From the NCBI RefSeq assembly GCF_017603825.1, contig NZ_CP072014.1:4030001-4094000 (forward strand): a DNA stretch of 64,000 bases. Direction: 5' to 3'. Made by a program: the position numbers and the translations under genes. A model generated the notes under the pieces. That model worked only from the letters and a program-made list of their open reading frames with translations. It did no database searches and had not been told where the DNA came from. This DNA is from Arthrobacter crystallopoietes (GTDB taxonomy: Bacteria > Actinomycetota > Actinomycetes > Actinomycetales > Micrococcaceae). Numbering within the stretch: the stretch's first letter is position 1; every line of letters begins with the position of its first letter. Positions 53,719 to 63,590 of the stretch are shown here, piece after piece.

Positions 53719-55113
53719 CTAGTGTGCGTGCGCCTTGTAGGGGTGCCCCGGCGTGCCAACCGGCTCTGTTCCGGTGTAGCCGTGGTCCTCGTCCATGGTG
53801 GTCTCATCGAAGGGATCAGAACCGGCCAGGACCCTGTCCACCTGCTCCGGGTCAATTTCCTGGGTCCACTTGCCGATCAGGACCGTGGCCACTGCGTTCC
53901 CGGTGAAGTTGGTCAAGGCACGGGCCTCCGACATGAACCGGTCGATGCCCACGATCAGGCCTACGCCTTCCACAAGGTCAGGCCGGTGGGACTGCAGGCC
54001 GCCGGCCAATGTAGCGAGTCCGGCTCCGGTGACGCCGGCGGCGCCCTTCGAGGCAATGATCATGAAGACCAGAAGCGAGATCTGCTCTCCCAACTGGAGG
54101 GGCTTGCCCAGAGCCTCGGCGACAAACAAGGCAGCCATAGTCAGGTAGATCGCTGTGCCATCCAGATTGAAGGAATAGCCCGTTGGCACCGTGACGCCGA
54201 CCACCGGCTTGGCCACACCCAGATGCTCCATCTTCGCGATCAGCCGCGGCAGTGCAACCTCGGAGGACGAGGTGGACACGATCAGCAGATACTCCCGCGC
54301 GAGGTAGCGCATGAGCATGAAGATGTTTATCCCCGTCACGAGCTTCAGCAGGCCGCCGAGGATAACGACAATGAAGAGGGCGCAAGTGATGTAGAAGGCG
54401 ATCATCAAGGTGCCCAGGCTGATGATCGCATCCAGTCCCGTTTCACCGACGACGGCGGCGATGGCACCGAAGGCGCCGATCGGAGCGAGCCACATAATCA
54501 TGACAAGGATACGGAAGACCAGGGTCTGCAGGTAGCCAACCCCCCTCAGGATCGGTACACCGCTGGGTCCCATTTTCTGCAGCGCGAAGCCCACCAGCAG
54601 CGCGACGAACAGCGTCTGCAGGATGCTGCCGAAAGTAAGCGCGGAGAACAGCGTGGTCGGAATGATGCTCAGCAGGAACTCCACGGTCCCGCCAGCCTCT
54701 TCCTCGCCACCACCCGCTTCGAACTCGGTAGCGCCGATGTCCAGTCCAGCTCCCGGCTGGATGATGTTGCCCACGATCAGGCCGATCGCCAGCGCGAAGG
54801 TGGACATCAGGATGAAGTAGCCTAGCGCCAGCCCACCGACCTTGCCCACCGTGGCTGCCTTAGCGATCGAGCCCACGCCGAGCACGATAGTGCAGAAGAT
54901 CACCGGCGCAATCATCATCTTGATCAGCCCGATGAACGCGGTGCCCAAGGGTTTGAGCTGCTGGGCGAAGTCTGGCGCCACGAAGCCGATGATGATGCCG
55001 AGCACCACAGCCACGATGACGGACACGTAGAGCAGATGTGTACGGTCCTTCTTTTTAGTCGGGCCACCTGCCGTTGCCGGTTCTTGCGACGGGCGTTCAG
55101 CCGGGGAAGACAT
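53719..55113 (-). CDS. Dicarboxylate/amino acid:cation symporter (DAACS family)
   Basis: A 464-aa membrane transporter that imports C4-dicarboxylates or glutamate with H+ or Na+. There are about eight hydrophobic segments and two re-entrant hairpins. The family motifs are STSSSEVALPRLI (HP1), GYSFNLDGTAIYLTMAALF and LTNFTGNAVATVLIG (HP2/TM8). ATG 55113 follows AAAGGAGA at 6 nt. The exact substrate (DctA or GltP type) is not resolved. Convergent with mscL. Confidence 0.92.
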   Translation of the reverse strand: MSSPAERPSQEPATAGGPTKKKDRTHLLYVSVIVAVVLGIIIGFVAPDFAQQLKPLGTAFIGLIKMMIAPVIFCTIVLGVGSIAKAATVGKVGGLALGYFILMSTFALAIGLIVGNIIQPGAGLDIGATEFEAGGGEEEAGGTVEFLLSIIPTTLFSALTFGSILQTLFVALLVGFALQKMGPSGVPILRGVGYLQTLVFRILVMIMWLAPIGAFGAIAAVVGETGLDAIISLGTLMIAFYITCALFIVVILGGLLKLVTGINIFMLMRYLAREYLLIVSTSSSEVALPRLIAKMEHLGVAKPVVGVTVPTGYSFNLDGTAIYLTMAALFVAEALGKPLQLGEQISLLVFMIIASKGAAGVTGAGLATLAGGLQSHRPDLVEGVGLIVGIDRFMSEARALTNFTGNAVATVLIGKWTQEIDPEQVDRVLAGSDPFDETTMDEDHGYTGTEPVGTPGHPYKAHAH

Positions 55114-55294
55114 AGCTTTCTCCTTTGTCACCGCTGTTCCTGCTGATGTAATAACTGTCCCACCGGCCATGTTCCAGCACCATAGAAAAGGGCCAATTAC
55201 AAGGGTCAAAGGCGTTCTTTCCCGCGTAGCATTGGAGAAGACACTGGGAGCCCGCTCCGGTGACTCCCGGACTTCTTTCCGCACGGAGACACCC

Positions 55295-56287
55295 ATGCAC
55301 AACACCCCAGCCCCGATTCCCTCCCGGCGCCCGCGGCTCGGCAAGACCGCCGCAGGACTTCTCGGGATAGCTGCCCTGATCGCCTCGGCCGGACCCGTCT
55401 CGGCCCACCCCAGCCACCATGACCGTCCAGACAGTCCGCCGGACAGCATTGAACTTCCCGACGCTTCGTCGGCCGAAGGCATCACCGCCGGAAGGGGCAG
55501 CTCCTTCTACGCGGGTGACCTCTTCGAGGGCGACATCTACCGCGGCAGCCTGCGCAGCGGATCTGCCGAGGAGATCATTGACGCCCCGGACGGCCGTAAG
55601 GCAGTCGGTATGGACTTCAGCAAACGGCATGAACTGCTCGCCGTGGCCGGCGGTGATACCGGCCAGGCCTACTTCTACGACACGGACACGGGGGAAACCG
55701 TGGCCAAGTACCAATTGGCCAAGGCGGGAGCATCCTTCATCAATGACGTCACGCTGACCCGACGCGGCGCCTGGTTCACCAACTCGCTGCGGGGCGAGTT
55801 GTACTTCGTACCCATCGACCGCCACGATGGCGGCCTTAGGAAGGCAAGAACACTGGACCTGAAGGGGCCGGCTGGCGAGACACCCGGAGACTTCAACCTC
55901 AACGGCATAGCCGTAGCCGACGACGGCCGCACACTGGTGGTCGCGCACTCGGCCAAGGCATCGCTCTTCACCGTGAACACCCGGAGCGGGGAAAGCAGGC
56001 TCATTCGCAATCTGGACCTGCCCCACGTGGACGGCATCGTCGTCGACGGCCGCAATGTGTGGGCCGTTCAGAACATGATTAATCAGGTGAGCCGGATCAG
56101 AGTCTCCGATGACCTGCGCCGCGGCGAAGTAAAGGAAGTCATCACCGACAAGCTCTTCCAAACACCAACGACGGCGGCACTCATCGACGATGATCTGGCC
56201 GTGGTCAACGCCAAGTTCGACACCGGCCTCCCACCGACGGCCGACACTTACGAGTTCGTCATCGTAGACGCCTTCGGCGAAGACTGA
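55295..56287 (+). CDS. Secreted SMP-30/beta-propeller-like protein
   Basis: A 330-aa secreted protein. The signal peptide RLGKTAAGLLGIAALIASAG ends near VSAHP; a His/Pro/Asp-rich segment follows. The mature part shows repeated propeller-type blades (GRKAVGMDFSKRHELLAVAGG, NGIAVADDGRTLVVAHS, LPHVDGIVVDGRNVWAVQN), resembling SMP-30/gluconolactonase-like proteins. Substrate unknown. ATG 55295 follows GGAG at 6 nt; the frame is open upstream but without a signal. Confidence 0.8.
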   Translation: MHNTPAPIPSRRPRLGKTAAGLLGIAALIASAGPVSAHPSHHDRPDSPPDSIELPDASSAEGITAGRGSSFYAGDLFEGDIYRGSLRSGSAEEIIDAPDGRKAVGMDFSKRHELLAVAGGDTGQAYFYDTDTGETVAKYQLAKAGASFINDVTLTRRGAWFTNSLRGELYFVPIDRHDGGLRKARTLDLKGPAGETPGDFNLNGIAVADDGRTLVVAHSAKASLFTVNTRSGESRLIRNLDLPHVDGIVVDGRNVWAVQNMINQVSRIRVSDDLRRGEVKEVITDKLFQTPTTAALIDDDLAVVNAKFDTGLPPTADTYEFVIVDAFGED

Positions 56288-56302
56288 TCCTTTGCGAGGC
56301 CG

Positions 56303-57670
56303 CTAGTCTGCGGCGACCGGCTGCGGCAACCCTAGATGCTGCTTGACGGCAGCAGCCAACTGATCAGCGGTGGTCTGGGCGGTTGCCATGTCGGCGGCTT
56401 CGACCATCACGCGGACCACGGGCTCGGTGCCCGAGGGGCGCAGCAGCACACGTCCGGTTTCACCAAGGACCGCGCTGGCGGCGGCGATGGCGGCCTGCAG
56501 CTCGGCGTTGGTCTTCACCGCGGCCTTGTCCACGTCCTTGACGTTGATCAGCACCTGCGGAAGGTGGTTCATGGCCTTGGCCAGTTCTGAGAGCGGTTTG
56601 CCGGTCTTCGCGATCTGGGCCGCGACCTGCAGGCCGGTGAGGACTCCGTCGCCTGTAGTGGCGTAGTCGGAGAAGATCACGTGGCCGGACTGCTCGCCGC
56701 CCAGGGAGTAGCCGTGGGCGCGCATGCTTTCGAGCACGTAGCGGTCCCCTACCGCGGTCTCTTCGATCCGGACACCGGCTTCCTGGAGGGCCAGCTTCAT
56801 GCCCAGGTTGCTCATCACCGTGGCCACGAGGACGTTGTCCTTGAGCCTGCCGGCGTCCTTCATGGCCAGGGCCAGGATGGTCATGATCTGGTCACCGTCA
56901 ACCACGGTGCCGTTCTCATCCACCGCCAGGCAGCGGTCGGCATCGCCATCGTGCGCGATGCCGAGGTTCGCGCCGTGGGCTACCACGGCCTTCTGCAGCT
57001 CCTCCAGGTGGGTGGAGCCCACGCCGTCGTTAATATTCAGTCCATCGGGGTCGGCGCCGATGACAACAATTTCGGCGCCGGCGTCGGAGAAGACCTGCGG
57101 AGAGCAGCCGCTGGCCGCACCGTGCGCGCAGTCGAGAACGACTTTGAGGCCGTCCAGGCGGGCCGGCAGGGTCTGCAGCAGATGGACGATGTAGCGGTCC
57201 TCGGCGTCGGCGAAGCGCTGGATACGCCCGACCTCGGCGCCCGTGGGACGGTGGCGGGGGTTCTTCATTTCGGCCTCGATGGCGTCCTCGACCTCGTCCG
57301 GCAGCTTGTGGCCGCCGCGGGCGAAGAACTTGATGCCGTTATCCGGCGCTGGGTTGTGGGAGGCGGAGATCATCACGCCGAAGTCCGCACCCAGGTCCGC
57401 GACCAGGTAGGCGGCCGCAGGGGTCGGCAGCACCCCGGCGTCGTACACATCCACGCCGGCACTGGCGAGCCCTGCGGAGACGGCAGCGCTGATGAACTCG
57501 CCGCTGGCACGGGGATCCCGCGCAACCACGGCGGTGGGCCGCTTTCCGTCTTGAACCTGCCGGTGGCCAAGGACTACTGCAGCGGCCTGGGAAACTTCCA
57601 TCGCCAGTTCTGCAGTGATCAGTCCGTTGGCCAATCCGCGGACACCGTCGGTACCAAATAATCTAGACAC
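56303..57670 (-). CDS. glmM: Phosphoglucosamine mutase
   Basis: Converts glucosamine 6-phosphate to glucosamine 1-phosphate for UDP-GlcNAc. The 455-aa protein begins [11 protein letters not shown], the active-site serine is Ser104 in [16 protein letters not shown], and the metal-binding DGDADRC and sugar-binding GGEQSGH motifs are present. GTG 57670 is supported by TAAAAT ending 8 nt upstream, again suggesting a leaderless transcript. It is the second step of the pathway started by GlmS encoded 5 kb away. Confidence 0.96.
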   Translation of the reverse strand: MSRLFGTDGVRGLANGLITAELAMEVSQAAAVVLGHRQVQDGKRPTAVVARDPRASGEFISAAVSAGLASAGVDVYDAGVLPTPAAAYLVADLGADFGVMISASHNPAPDNGIKFFARGGHKLPDEVEDAIEAEMKNPRHRPTGAEVGRIQRFADAEDRYIVHLLQTLPARLDGLKVVLDCAHGAASGCSPQVFSDAGAEIVVIGADPDGLNINDGVGSTHLEELQKAVVAHGANLGIAHDGDADRCLAVDENGTVVDGDQIMTILALAMKDAGRLKDNVLVATVMSNLGMKLALQEAGVRIEETAVGDRYVLESMRAHGYSLGGEQSGHVIFSDYATTGDGVLTGLQVAAQIAKTGKPLSELAKAMNHLPQVLINVKDVDKAAVKTNAELQAAIAAASAVLGETGRVLLRPSGTEPVVRVMVEAADMATAQTTADQLAAAVKQHLGLPQPVAAD

Positions 57671-57678
57671 AGGAGACC

Positions 57679-57684
57679 ATTTTA
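57679..57684 (-). promoter_or_regulatory. Predicted -10 element of the glmM promoter
   Basis: TAAAAT on the minus strand, 8 nt before the GTG of glmM. The surrounding GTAAAATGGTCT string is identical to that at tsaB. Confidence 0.5.
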
Positions 57685-57737
57685 CGGGAGGGAAACAGAG
57701 CAGCATGACATGTTGCCCTCGAAGCCCGTGTTAACGC

Positions 57738-57774
57738 CAGAACCCCGCCCAGTGGATTGCACTGGGCGGGGTTC
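57738..57774. terminator. Strong hairpin between rpsI and glmM
   Basis: A perfect 16-bp stem (AGAACCCCGCCCAGTG with its complement) and a 5-nt loop lie 50-86 bp after the rpsI stop. No long T-run follows, but stem strength and position suggest termination of the rplM-rpsI transcript. Confidence 0.75.
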
Positions 57775-57823
57775 TGAAGCAGTCCGGGTAACGCTGGTAG
57801 CGCTGCTTCCGGAAAGCGCAGAT

Positions 57824-58324
57824 TTAGCGCTTCGAGTACTGCGGTGCCTTACGGGCCTTCTTGAGACCAGCCTTCTTACGCTCGATGATACGGGCGTCGC
57901 GGGTCAGGAAGCCGGCCTTCTTCAGGGCCGGACGGTTGTTCTCGCGGTCAACCTCGTTCAGCGCACGGGCGATGCCCAGGCGCAGCGCACCGGCCTGGCC
58001 GGAGGGGCCGCCGCCGTTGATGCGTGCAACCACGTCGTAAGCGCCATCCAGATCAAGCAGCTTGAACGGATCGTTGACTTCCTGCTGGTGCAGCTTGTTC
58101 GGGAAGTAGTTGGCCAGTTCGCGGCCGTTGATGGTCCAGTTGCCGGAACCCGGAACGATGCGCACGCGGGCAACAGCTTCCTTGCGGCGGCCAACAGCGG
58201 AACCGGAAACGGTCAGGGCCGGGCGTTCCTTGGCAACGGCCTGCGTTGCTTCGGAGCTGCTTTCCGAGGTGTAGCTGGTGAGGTTCTCGCCAGCGGTGTT
58301 CAGCTCTTCAGTATTCTGAGCCAC
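57824..58324 (-). CDS. rpsI: 30S ribosomal protein S9
   Basis: A 166-aa protein of the small ribosomal subunit. An acidic/Ser-Thr N-terminal extension of about 40 residues precedes the core [41 protein letters not shown], and the universal C-terminus RKAPQYSKR that reaches the P-site tRNA. The GTG start follows AAGGAGAA. It follows rplM by 39 nt, the usual order. Confidence 0.97.
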   Translation of the reverse strand: MAQNTEELNTAGENLTSYTSESSSEATQAVAKERPALTVSGSAVGRRKEAVARVRIVPGSGNWTINGRELANYFPNKLHQQEVNDPFKLLDLDGAYDVVARINGGGPSGQAGALRLGIARALNEVDRENNRPALKKAGFLTRDARIIERKKAGLKKARKAPQYSKR

Positions 58325-58363
58325 GATTCTCCTTGAATAAATTCTTTAGTTTGGTGGCCAGGA

Positions 58364-58807
58364 CTACTGGGCGACCTGGGTGATTTCGAAGGTCTTCGGC
58401 TGCTGGGCAGCGTGCGGGTGCTCGGCACCTGCGTAGACCTTCAGCTTGCCCAACTGCTGGGCAGCCAGGGAGTTCTTGGGCAGCATGCCGCGGATTGCCT
58501 TCTCGACTGCGCGAACCGGGTTCTTCTCCAGCAGTTCGGCGTAGTTGACGGAGGACAGGCCACCCGGGTAACCGGAGTGGCGGTAGGCACGCTTCTGTTC
58601 GAGCTTGGCGCCGGTCAGGGCAACCTTCTCAGCGTTGATGATGATGACGAAATCGCCCATGTCCATATGCGGAGCAAAGGTCGGCTTGTGCTTTCCGCGC
58701 AGCAGTGTTGCGGTCTGGCTGGCAAGACGACCCAGGACAACGTCGGTGGCGTCAATGACGTGCCACTGGCGGTTGATATCGCCGGGCTTCGGGGTGTACG
58801 TACGCAC
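58364..58807 (-). CDS. rplM: 50S ribosomal protein L13
   Basis: A 147-aa protein of the large subunit, beginning [22 protein letters not shown] and containing [17 protein letters not shown] and [23 protein letters not shown]. The GTG at 58807 is preceded by GAAGG at about 9 nt. It is the first gene of the rplM-rpsI operon and has a structured leader upstream. Confidence 0.97.
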   Translation of the reverse strand: MRTYTPKPGDINRQWHVIDATDVVLGRLASQTATLLRGKHKPTFAPHMDMGDFVIIINAEKVALTGAKLEQKRAYRHSGYPGGLSSVNYAELLEKNPVRAVEKAIRGMLPKNSLAAQQLGKLKVYAGAEHPHAAQQPKTFEITQVAQ

Positions 58808-58835
58808 GGTTTTTGCCTTCGTTTGTTGTTCTCAG

Positions 58836-58887
58836 GGTAGCGGCGCATCCGTAGCGGACACGCACGCAAGTTCATCTATGCGCTACC
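58836..58887 (-). promoter_or_regulatory. Stem-loop in the rplM leader (candidate autoregulatory structure)
   Basis: GGTA plus GCGCAT (with a 3-nt bulge) can pair with ATGCGC plus TACC to form a 10-bp stem 29-80 nt before the rplM start; an alternative 7-bp stem GGTAGCG/CGCTACC uses the same bases. Such a leader could allow L13 to control its own operon. No gene is seen in the 388-bp region 58808-59195, which also holds the structures listed next. Confidence 0.5.
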
Positions 58888-59040
58888 GGAACTTCAGGTG
58901 AGGACTGAAATGTAACCAGTGGTCCAGAGAATCTCGGCTATTTCCATGGACCAGGTGACTCTGCAACTGAGCCGTCTCACGGACATAGACGTATCGAGGT
59001 TGGACACGCACAACGACTACCAAGGTTACCGTGTTTGAGT

Positions 59041-59072
59041 GGATCAGGTCAAAAGGACCTGAGAGTTGATCC
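59041..59072. other. Short imperfect hairpin in the rplM upstream region
   Basis: TCAGGTC and GACCTGA form a 7-bp stem with a 5-nt loop, extended by GGATC/GATCC around a bulge. Position and lack of a T-run leave its role open; it may be part of the leader or the ino1 3-prime region. Confidence 0.4.
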
Positions 59073-59102
59073 ACCGGGCCCCGGACACAGCCGCCGGAGG
59101 AA

Positions 59103-59180
59103 CACAAACGCGTCCGCAGTTATGGCCGGAACAGGGCGGGAAATCGGCCCATTCCAGACAACTACTGCGGACGCCTTGTG
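59103..59180 (-). terminator. Long branched hairpin downstream of ino1
   Basis: Arms GCGTCCGCAGT and ACTGCGGACGC (11 bp, perfect) are flanked by CACAA/TTGTG and enclose an inner GGCCG/CGGCC stem. It begins 16 nt after the ino1 stop on the minus strand. It could be a terminator or a structured 3-prime element; there is no clean T-run. Confidence 0.6.
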
Positions 59181-59195
59181 TACTGAGCGTGGTTT

Positions 59196-60281
59196 TTAGC
59201 GTTCGACGTCGCCGCGGATGAAGGCTTCGACCTTGTCGCGGGCGATGTCGTCGTTGTACTGCTCGGGCGGGGACTTCATGAAGTAGCTCGACGCCGACAG
59301 GATCGGGCCGCCCACGCCGCGGTCCAGGGCGATCTTCGCCGCGCGCACCGCGTCGATGATCACGCCGGCGGAGTTCGGGGAGTCCCAGACCTCGAGCTTG
59401 TACTCCAGCGACACCGGGGCGTCGCCGAAGTTGCGGCCCTCGAGCCGGACGAAGGCCCACTTGCGGTCATCAAGCCAGGCCACGTAGTCGGACGGGCCGA
59501 TGTGCACATCGTCGGCGTGCAGCTCCGCCTCGACGTTGGAGGTCACGGCCTGGGTCTTGGAGATCTTCTTCGACTCCAGCCGGTCCCGCTCGAGCATGTT
59601 CTTGAAGTCCATGTTCCCGCCGACGTTCAGCTGGTACGTGCGGTCCAGGGTCACGCCGCGGTCTTCGAACAGCTTCGCCATCACCCGGTGCGTGATGGTC
59701 GCGCCGATCTGGCTCTTGATGTCATCGCCGACAATCGGGACACCGGCGGCGGTGAACTTATCCGCCCATTCCTTGGTCCCCGCAATGAACACCGGCAGGG
59801 CGTTGACGAACGCCACGCCGGCGTCGATCGCGCACTGGGCGTAGAACTTCGCCGCGGCCTCGGAACCGACCGGCAGGTAGCAGACCAGCACATCGACCTT
59901 CGCCGCGCGCAGCTCCGCCACAATGTCCACGGCCTCGTCGTCGGATTCGACGATGGTTTCGCGGTAGTACTTGCCCAGGCCGTCCAGGGTGTGGCCGCGC
60001 TGGACCGTCACGCCCGTGGCCGGGACATCGGCGATTTTGATCGTGTTGTTCTCGCTCGCGCCGATGGCGTCGGCCAGGTCCAGGCCGACCTTCTTGCTGT
60101 CCACATCGAACGCGGCAACGAACTCGACGTCGTTCACGTGGTACTTGCCGAACTGCACATGCATCAGGCCGGGAATGGTCGAATCCGGATCCGCATCCCG
60201 GTAGTACTGCACGCCCTGCACCAGCGAGGCCGCACAGTTACCAACGCCAACGATCGCTACCCTGATGGGGTTCTCTGCCAC
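59196..60281 (-). CDS. ino1: Inositol-3-phosphate synthase (actinobacterial Ino1)
   Basis: Converts glucose 6-phosphate to myo-inositol 3-phosphate with NAD+, feeding mycothiol and inositol lipids. The 361-aa protein has the dinucleotide motif [19 protein letters not shown], and the family blocks [28 protein letters not shown] and [14 protein letters not shown]. The GTG start at 60281 follows GAAGGAG. Its length fits the short actinobacterial/archaeal branch. Confidence 0.96.
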   Translation of the reverse strand: MAENPIRVAIVGVGNCAASLVQGVQYYRDADPDSTIPGLMHVQFGKYHVNDVEFVAAFDVDSKKVGLDLADAIGASENNTIKIADVPATGVTVQRGHTLDGLGKYYRETIVESDDEAVDIVAELRAAKVDVLVCYLPVGSEAAAKFYAQCAIDAGVAFVNALPVFIAGTKEWADKFTAAGVPIVGDDIKSQIGATITHRVMAKLFEDRGVTLDRTYQLNVGGNMDFKNMLERDRLESKKISKTQAVTSNVEAELHADDVHIGPSDYVAWLDDRKWAFVRLEGRNFGDAPVSLEYKLEVWDSPNSAGVIIDAVRAAKIALDRGVGGPILSASSYFMKSPPEQYNDDIARDKVEAFIRGDVER

Positions 60282-60310
60282 GGTTCTCCTTCGACAAACA
60301 CTGCGATGGG

Positions 60311-60333
60311 GGCCGCCTCCGGTGGAAGCGGCC
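60311..60333 (-). terminator. Terminator-like hairpin after mtlD
   Basis: GGCCGCTTCC pairs with GGAGGCGGCC (minus strand, one G-U) with a 3-nt loop in the 72-bp gap between mtlD and ino1. It could end the mtlA-mtlD transcript. Confidence 0.55.
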
Positions 60334-60353
60334 AGTCCATTCTAGCGGCAGGG

Positions 60354-61502
60354 TTACAGCTCGGCCTGACGGGCTTCGATCAGCTTCTGCACCTGCGGGA
60401 ACAGCGGGTGCTCTGCTGTCAGGTCGGTGATCCGTTCGGCGGCTGCGGCAGGTTCGGAATCGGCCAGGATCCGCGCCAGCTCCTGGGCTTCCGCGTCCGC
60501 AGGGTCGTCGAACCTCAGGGCAGCGGCCATCGCCTCGAGCAGTGCCACAGGAACCACGCCGCGCTCGGCGAGTTCGGCGGCCGGACCGATAAACCGTTCG
60601 TGCCGGCTCAGCTTGCGCAGCGGGGCCCGTCCCACCCGGTTCACCGTGTCCGGAAGGTACGGATTAGTGAAGCGGGAGAGGATCTTCTGCACGTAGGCTT
60701 CCTGCTCGGCCCCGGCGAAATCGTGCTTAGCCACCAGAAGCTGCTTGGTCTCATCCAGCACGGCGCTCACCTTGGCGGCCACGGCTGGGTCCGCCATGGC
60801 GTCCGAGATCTTCTCGACGCCCGCGGCGTAACCGAAGTAGGCGGCGGAGGCATGGCCGGTGTTGACCGTGAACAGCTTCCGCTCGATATACGGTCCCAGC
60901 TCGTCCACGAACGTTGCTCCCGGGATTTCCGGTGTAGCCGCGCCGAATGGTGCGCGCTCGATGACCCACTCGAAGAACGTCTCCACTGTCACGTCCAGGC
61001 CATGGCCCTCCGCCTGGTTAGGCACAATCCGGTCCACGGCGGTGTTGGCGAACACCGCCACGTCGGACAGCTCCCCCGCCGACGAATCCCAGACGGACTC
61101 GATCTCCCGGCGCAGAATATCGGTTGCGTTGATCGCGTTCTCGCAGGCCATCACCTGTAGCGGCCGCTGTTCCGGTCCGCGTCCGGCCAGTCCACGCGCA
61201 ATGACCGGCGCCACGAACTTGAGGATGTGTGGGCCCACAGCGGTGGTGACCACGTCCGCCGTCGTTATTTCCGCCACGACGTCCGCTTCCTGTTTGCCGG
61301 AATTCAGCGCACGGAAGTTGTTAACCGTCTTGACCGAAGGGTTTTCGCCTACCTGGTGGACCTCGTACGAGGACGCCGCGGAGAGCTGGTCGATCAGGGC
61401 GTCCGCCACGTCAGCGAACACCACTTCATATCCTGCTTCGTGAAGCAGCAGCCCCACGAAGCCGCGGCCGATATTGCCTGCTCCAAAGTGCACTGCCTTC
61501 AC
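60354..61502 (-). CDS. mtlD: Mannitol-1-phosphate 5-dehydrogenase
   Basis: Oxidises mannitol 1-phosphate from the PTS to fructose 6-phosphate with NAD+. The 382-aa protein starts [25 protein letters not shown] (dinucleotide motif) and contains [13 protein letters not shown] and [19 protein letters not shown], characteristic of MtlD. The GTG start at 61502 overlaps the TAG of mtlA by 1 nt, so translation is coupled. Confidence 0.95.
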   Translation of the reverse strand: MKAVHFGAGNIGRGFVGLLLHEAGYEVVFADVADALIDQLSAASSYEVHQVGENPSVKTVNNFRALNSGKQEADVVAEITTADVVTTAVGPHILKFVAPVIARGLAGRGPEQRPLQVMACENAINATDILRREIESVWDSSAGELSDVAVFANTAVDRIVPNQAEGHGLDVTVETFFEWVIERAPFGAATPEIPGATFVDELGPYIERKLFTVNTGHASAAYFGYAAGVEKISDAMADPAVAAKVSAVLDETKQLLVAKHDFAGAEQEAYVQKILSRFTNPYLPDTVNRVGRAPLRKLSRHERFIGPAAELAERGVVPVALLEAMAAALRFDDPADAEAQELARILADSEPAAAAERITDLTAEHPLFPQVQKLIEARQAEL

Positions 61503-63526
61503 TATGCGTTGACCTTTCCGAAGAGTTCCATGACTTCCTCCACCGTGGTGGCCTGCTCGAGCTGGGCCACCTGCGCCTTGTTGGTGAAGATCTTGGCGAT
61601 GGAGGCCAGGATCTGGAGGTGCTCGTTGTCGACGCCGGCTATGCCCACTACGAACTTGACCTGCTTGCCGCCCCAGTCGATGCCCTCGGGGTAGCGGACC
61701 AGCGACACTGCCGATTTCATAATGTGGTCCTTGGCGGCGTTGGTACCGTGCGGGATGGCCAGGAGGCTGCCCATATATGTGGAGACGGATTCCTCGCGCT
61801 CATGCATCGAGTGCACGTAGCTCATATCGACGGCGCCGCGGTCCAGCAGCAGCTGGCCCGCCTCATCGATCGCCGAATCGCGGTCCTTCGCAGTGCCGTT
61901 GAGGACAATGCTCTCCTCCAACAGGACTCCCCTGCCGACGGCCGGTTCCGCGGCATGTGCTCCCGCAGCCACCTCGGCGGCTGGAGCTGCGGCCACAGCG
62001 GCCGGATCCTTGCCGGCAGCGGCAACGCCGTCTGCGGTCAGCTCTTCGGCTGCAGCTTCTGCGGCGGGCACTCCGCTCGAGCCTTCGGCGCTGTCCTTGA
62101 CCAGCTCCACGATCTCGTCATAGCGCGGGCTGTTCATGAAGTTGTCCACGGAGACGTGCACCGCACTCGAGGTGACCGGGCGCGCGCGCTCGGTCAGGTC
62201 CTGGTGGGTAACGACGACGTCGTACGTGTCGCTCAGATTGGCGATGGCCGAGTTGGTGACCTTCACGTCCGGGAAGCCGGCCGCCTTGATCTTGTTGCGC
62301 AAAACAGAGGCGCCCATCGCGCTGGAGCCCATGCCAGCGTCGCACGCGAACACAATGTTCCGGATGGGACCGGCCAGGACTGCGGTGTCCCCGGTTCCTC
62401 CGCCCAGGGCGGAAGCAACAGAGCTCTTCTTGCCCTTGAGCCCTTCCATTTTGGCGGTTGCCTCGCCGAGACCGTCCACGTCCGTGGTTTTGCTGGCCTT
62501 CAGAATGACGGAAGCGATCAGGAAGGATACGGCCGCGGCAAGCACCACGGACAAAGTGACGCCGAAGTAGCTGTCGCTCGCCGTGGCCGCATAGACCGCG
62601 AGAATGCTGCCGGGTGCTGCCGGCGAACGCAGGCCCGCACCGGTGAGCACCAGGGTGAAGATACCCGTCATGCCGCCGGCGATGGCAGCAAGAATGATGA
62701 TCGGCTTCATCAGGACGTACGGGAAGTAGATCTCGTGGATACCGCCAACAAACTGGATCAGCGCGGCGCCGGGTGCAGACGCGCGGGCCAGCCCCTTGCC
62801 GAAGACCATGTACGCGAGCAAGATACCCACGCCCGGGCCGGGGTTGGCCTCGAGCAGGAACAGGATGGACTTGCCTTCGGCGAGCGCCTGTTCTGTGGCG
62901 AGCGGGGTCAGGATGCCGTGGTTGATGGCGTTGTTGAGGAACAGCACCTTGGCGGGCTCGATGAGGATGCTGGTCAGCGGCAAGAGGCCGTTATTGACCA
63001 GGAATTCGACGACGGCGGCTGCAGCGTTGCTGAAAATCGTCACTACGGGGCCAATCACCAGCATGCCGACAATGGCCATGATGGAGGCGAGAATGCCGGC
63101 AGAGAAGTTGTCTATCAGCATCTCGAAGCCCGGCTTGACCCGGCCTTCCCAGACCTTGTCCAGCTTCTTCATGATCCAGGCCGTCAGCGGACCCATGATC
63201 ATGGCGCCGATGAACATCGGGATATCGGTTCCCACGATGACCCCCATGGTGGCGGCAGCACCCACCACTCCGCCGCGGATGCCATGGACCATCCGGCCGC
63301 CGGTGTAGCCGATGAGCAGCGGCAGCAGGAAGGAGATCATCGGCCCGACCAGGGCTGCCAGTGTCTCATTCGGCAGGAACCCGTCGGGAATGAAGAGGGC
63401 TGTGATGATGCCCCAGGCGATGAAGGCCCCGATGTTGGGCATGATCATGCCGGAGAGGAAGGTGCCGAACTTTTGGACACCCACGCGCAAGCTTGTCTTG
63501 GGCCTCGCAGCGGTCTCTGTTGCCAT
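61502..63526 (-). CDS. mtlA: PTS mannitol transporter EIICBA
   Basis: A 674-aa fusion that transports and phosphorylates mannitol. EIIC (about 1-345) is hydrophobic with the [15 protein letters not shown] motif. EIIB follows with the phosphocysteine Cys395 in [14 protein letters not shown]. An Ala/Pro/Gly-rich linker joins it to EIIA, with the phosphohistidine His593 in [12 protein letters not shown] 63526 follows AGGA. Operon with mtlD. Confidence 0.96.
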   Translation of the reverse strand: MATETAARPKTSLRVGVQKFGTFLSGMIMPNIGAFIAWGIITALFIPDGFLPNETLAALVGPMISFLLPLLIGYTGGRMVHGIRGGVVGAAATMGVIVGTDIPMFIGAMIMGPLTAWIMKKLDKVWEGRVKPGFEMLIDNFSAGILASIMAIVGMLVIGPVVTIFSNAAAAVVEFLVNNGLLPLTSILIEPAKVLFLNNAINHGILTPLATEQALAEGKSILFLLEANPGPGVGILLAYMVFGKGLARASAPGAALIQFVGGIHEIYFPYVLMKPIIILAAIAGGMTGIFTLVLTGAGLRSPAAPGSILAVYAATASDSYFGVTLSVVLAAAVSFLIASVILKASKTTDVDGLGEATAKMEGLKGKKSSVASALGGGTGDTAVLAGPIRNIVFACDAGMGSSAMGASVLRNKIKAAGFPDVKVTNSAIANLSDTYDVVVTHQDLTERARPVTSSAVHVSVDNFMNSPRYDEIVELVKDSAEGSSGVPAAEAAAEELTADGVAAAGKDPAAVAAAPAAEVAAGAHAAEPAVGRGVLLEESIVLNGTAKDRDSAIDEAGQLLLDRGAVDMSYVHSMHEREESVSTYMGSLLAIPHGTNAAKDHIMKSAVSLVRYPEGIDWGGKQVKFVVGIAGVDNEHLQILASIAKIFTNKAQVAQLEQATTVEEVMELFGKVNA

Positions 63527-63590
63527 GTGAATTCCTAACGTGAGTCCCGCAGCGATGCGGGGTCAGCGGATACCTGTCGAAGGAGTGAGC

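Noticed and set aside
61619-63538. A 639-codon plus-strand frame
   Set aside because: Exactly antisense to mtlA; a shadow frame.
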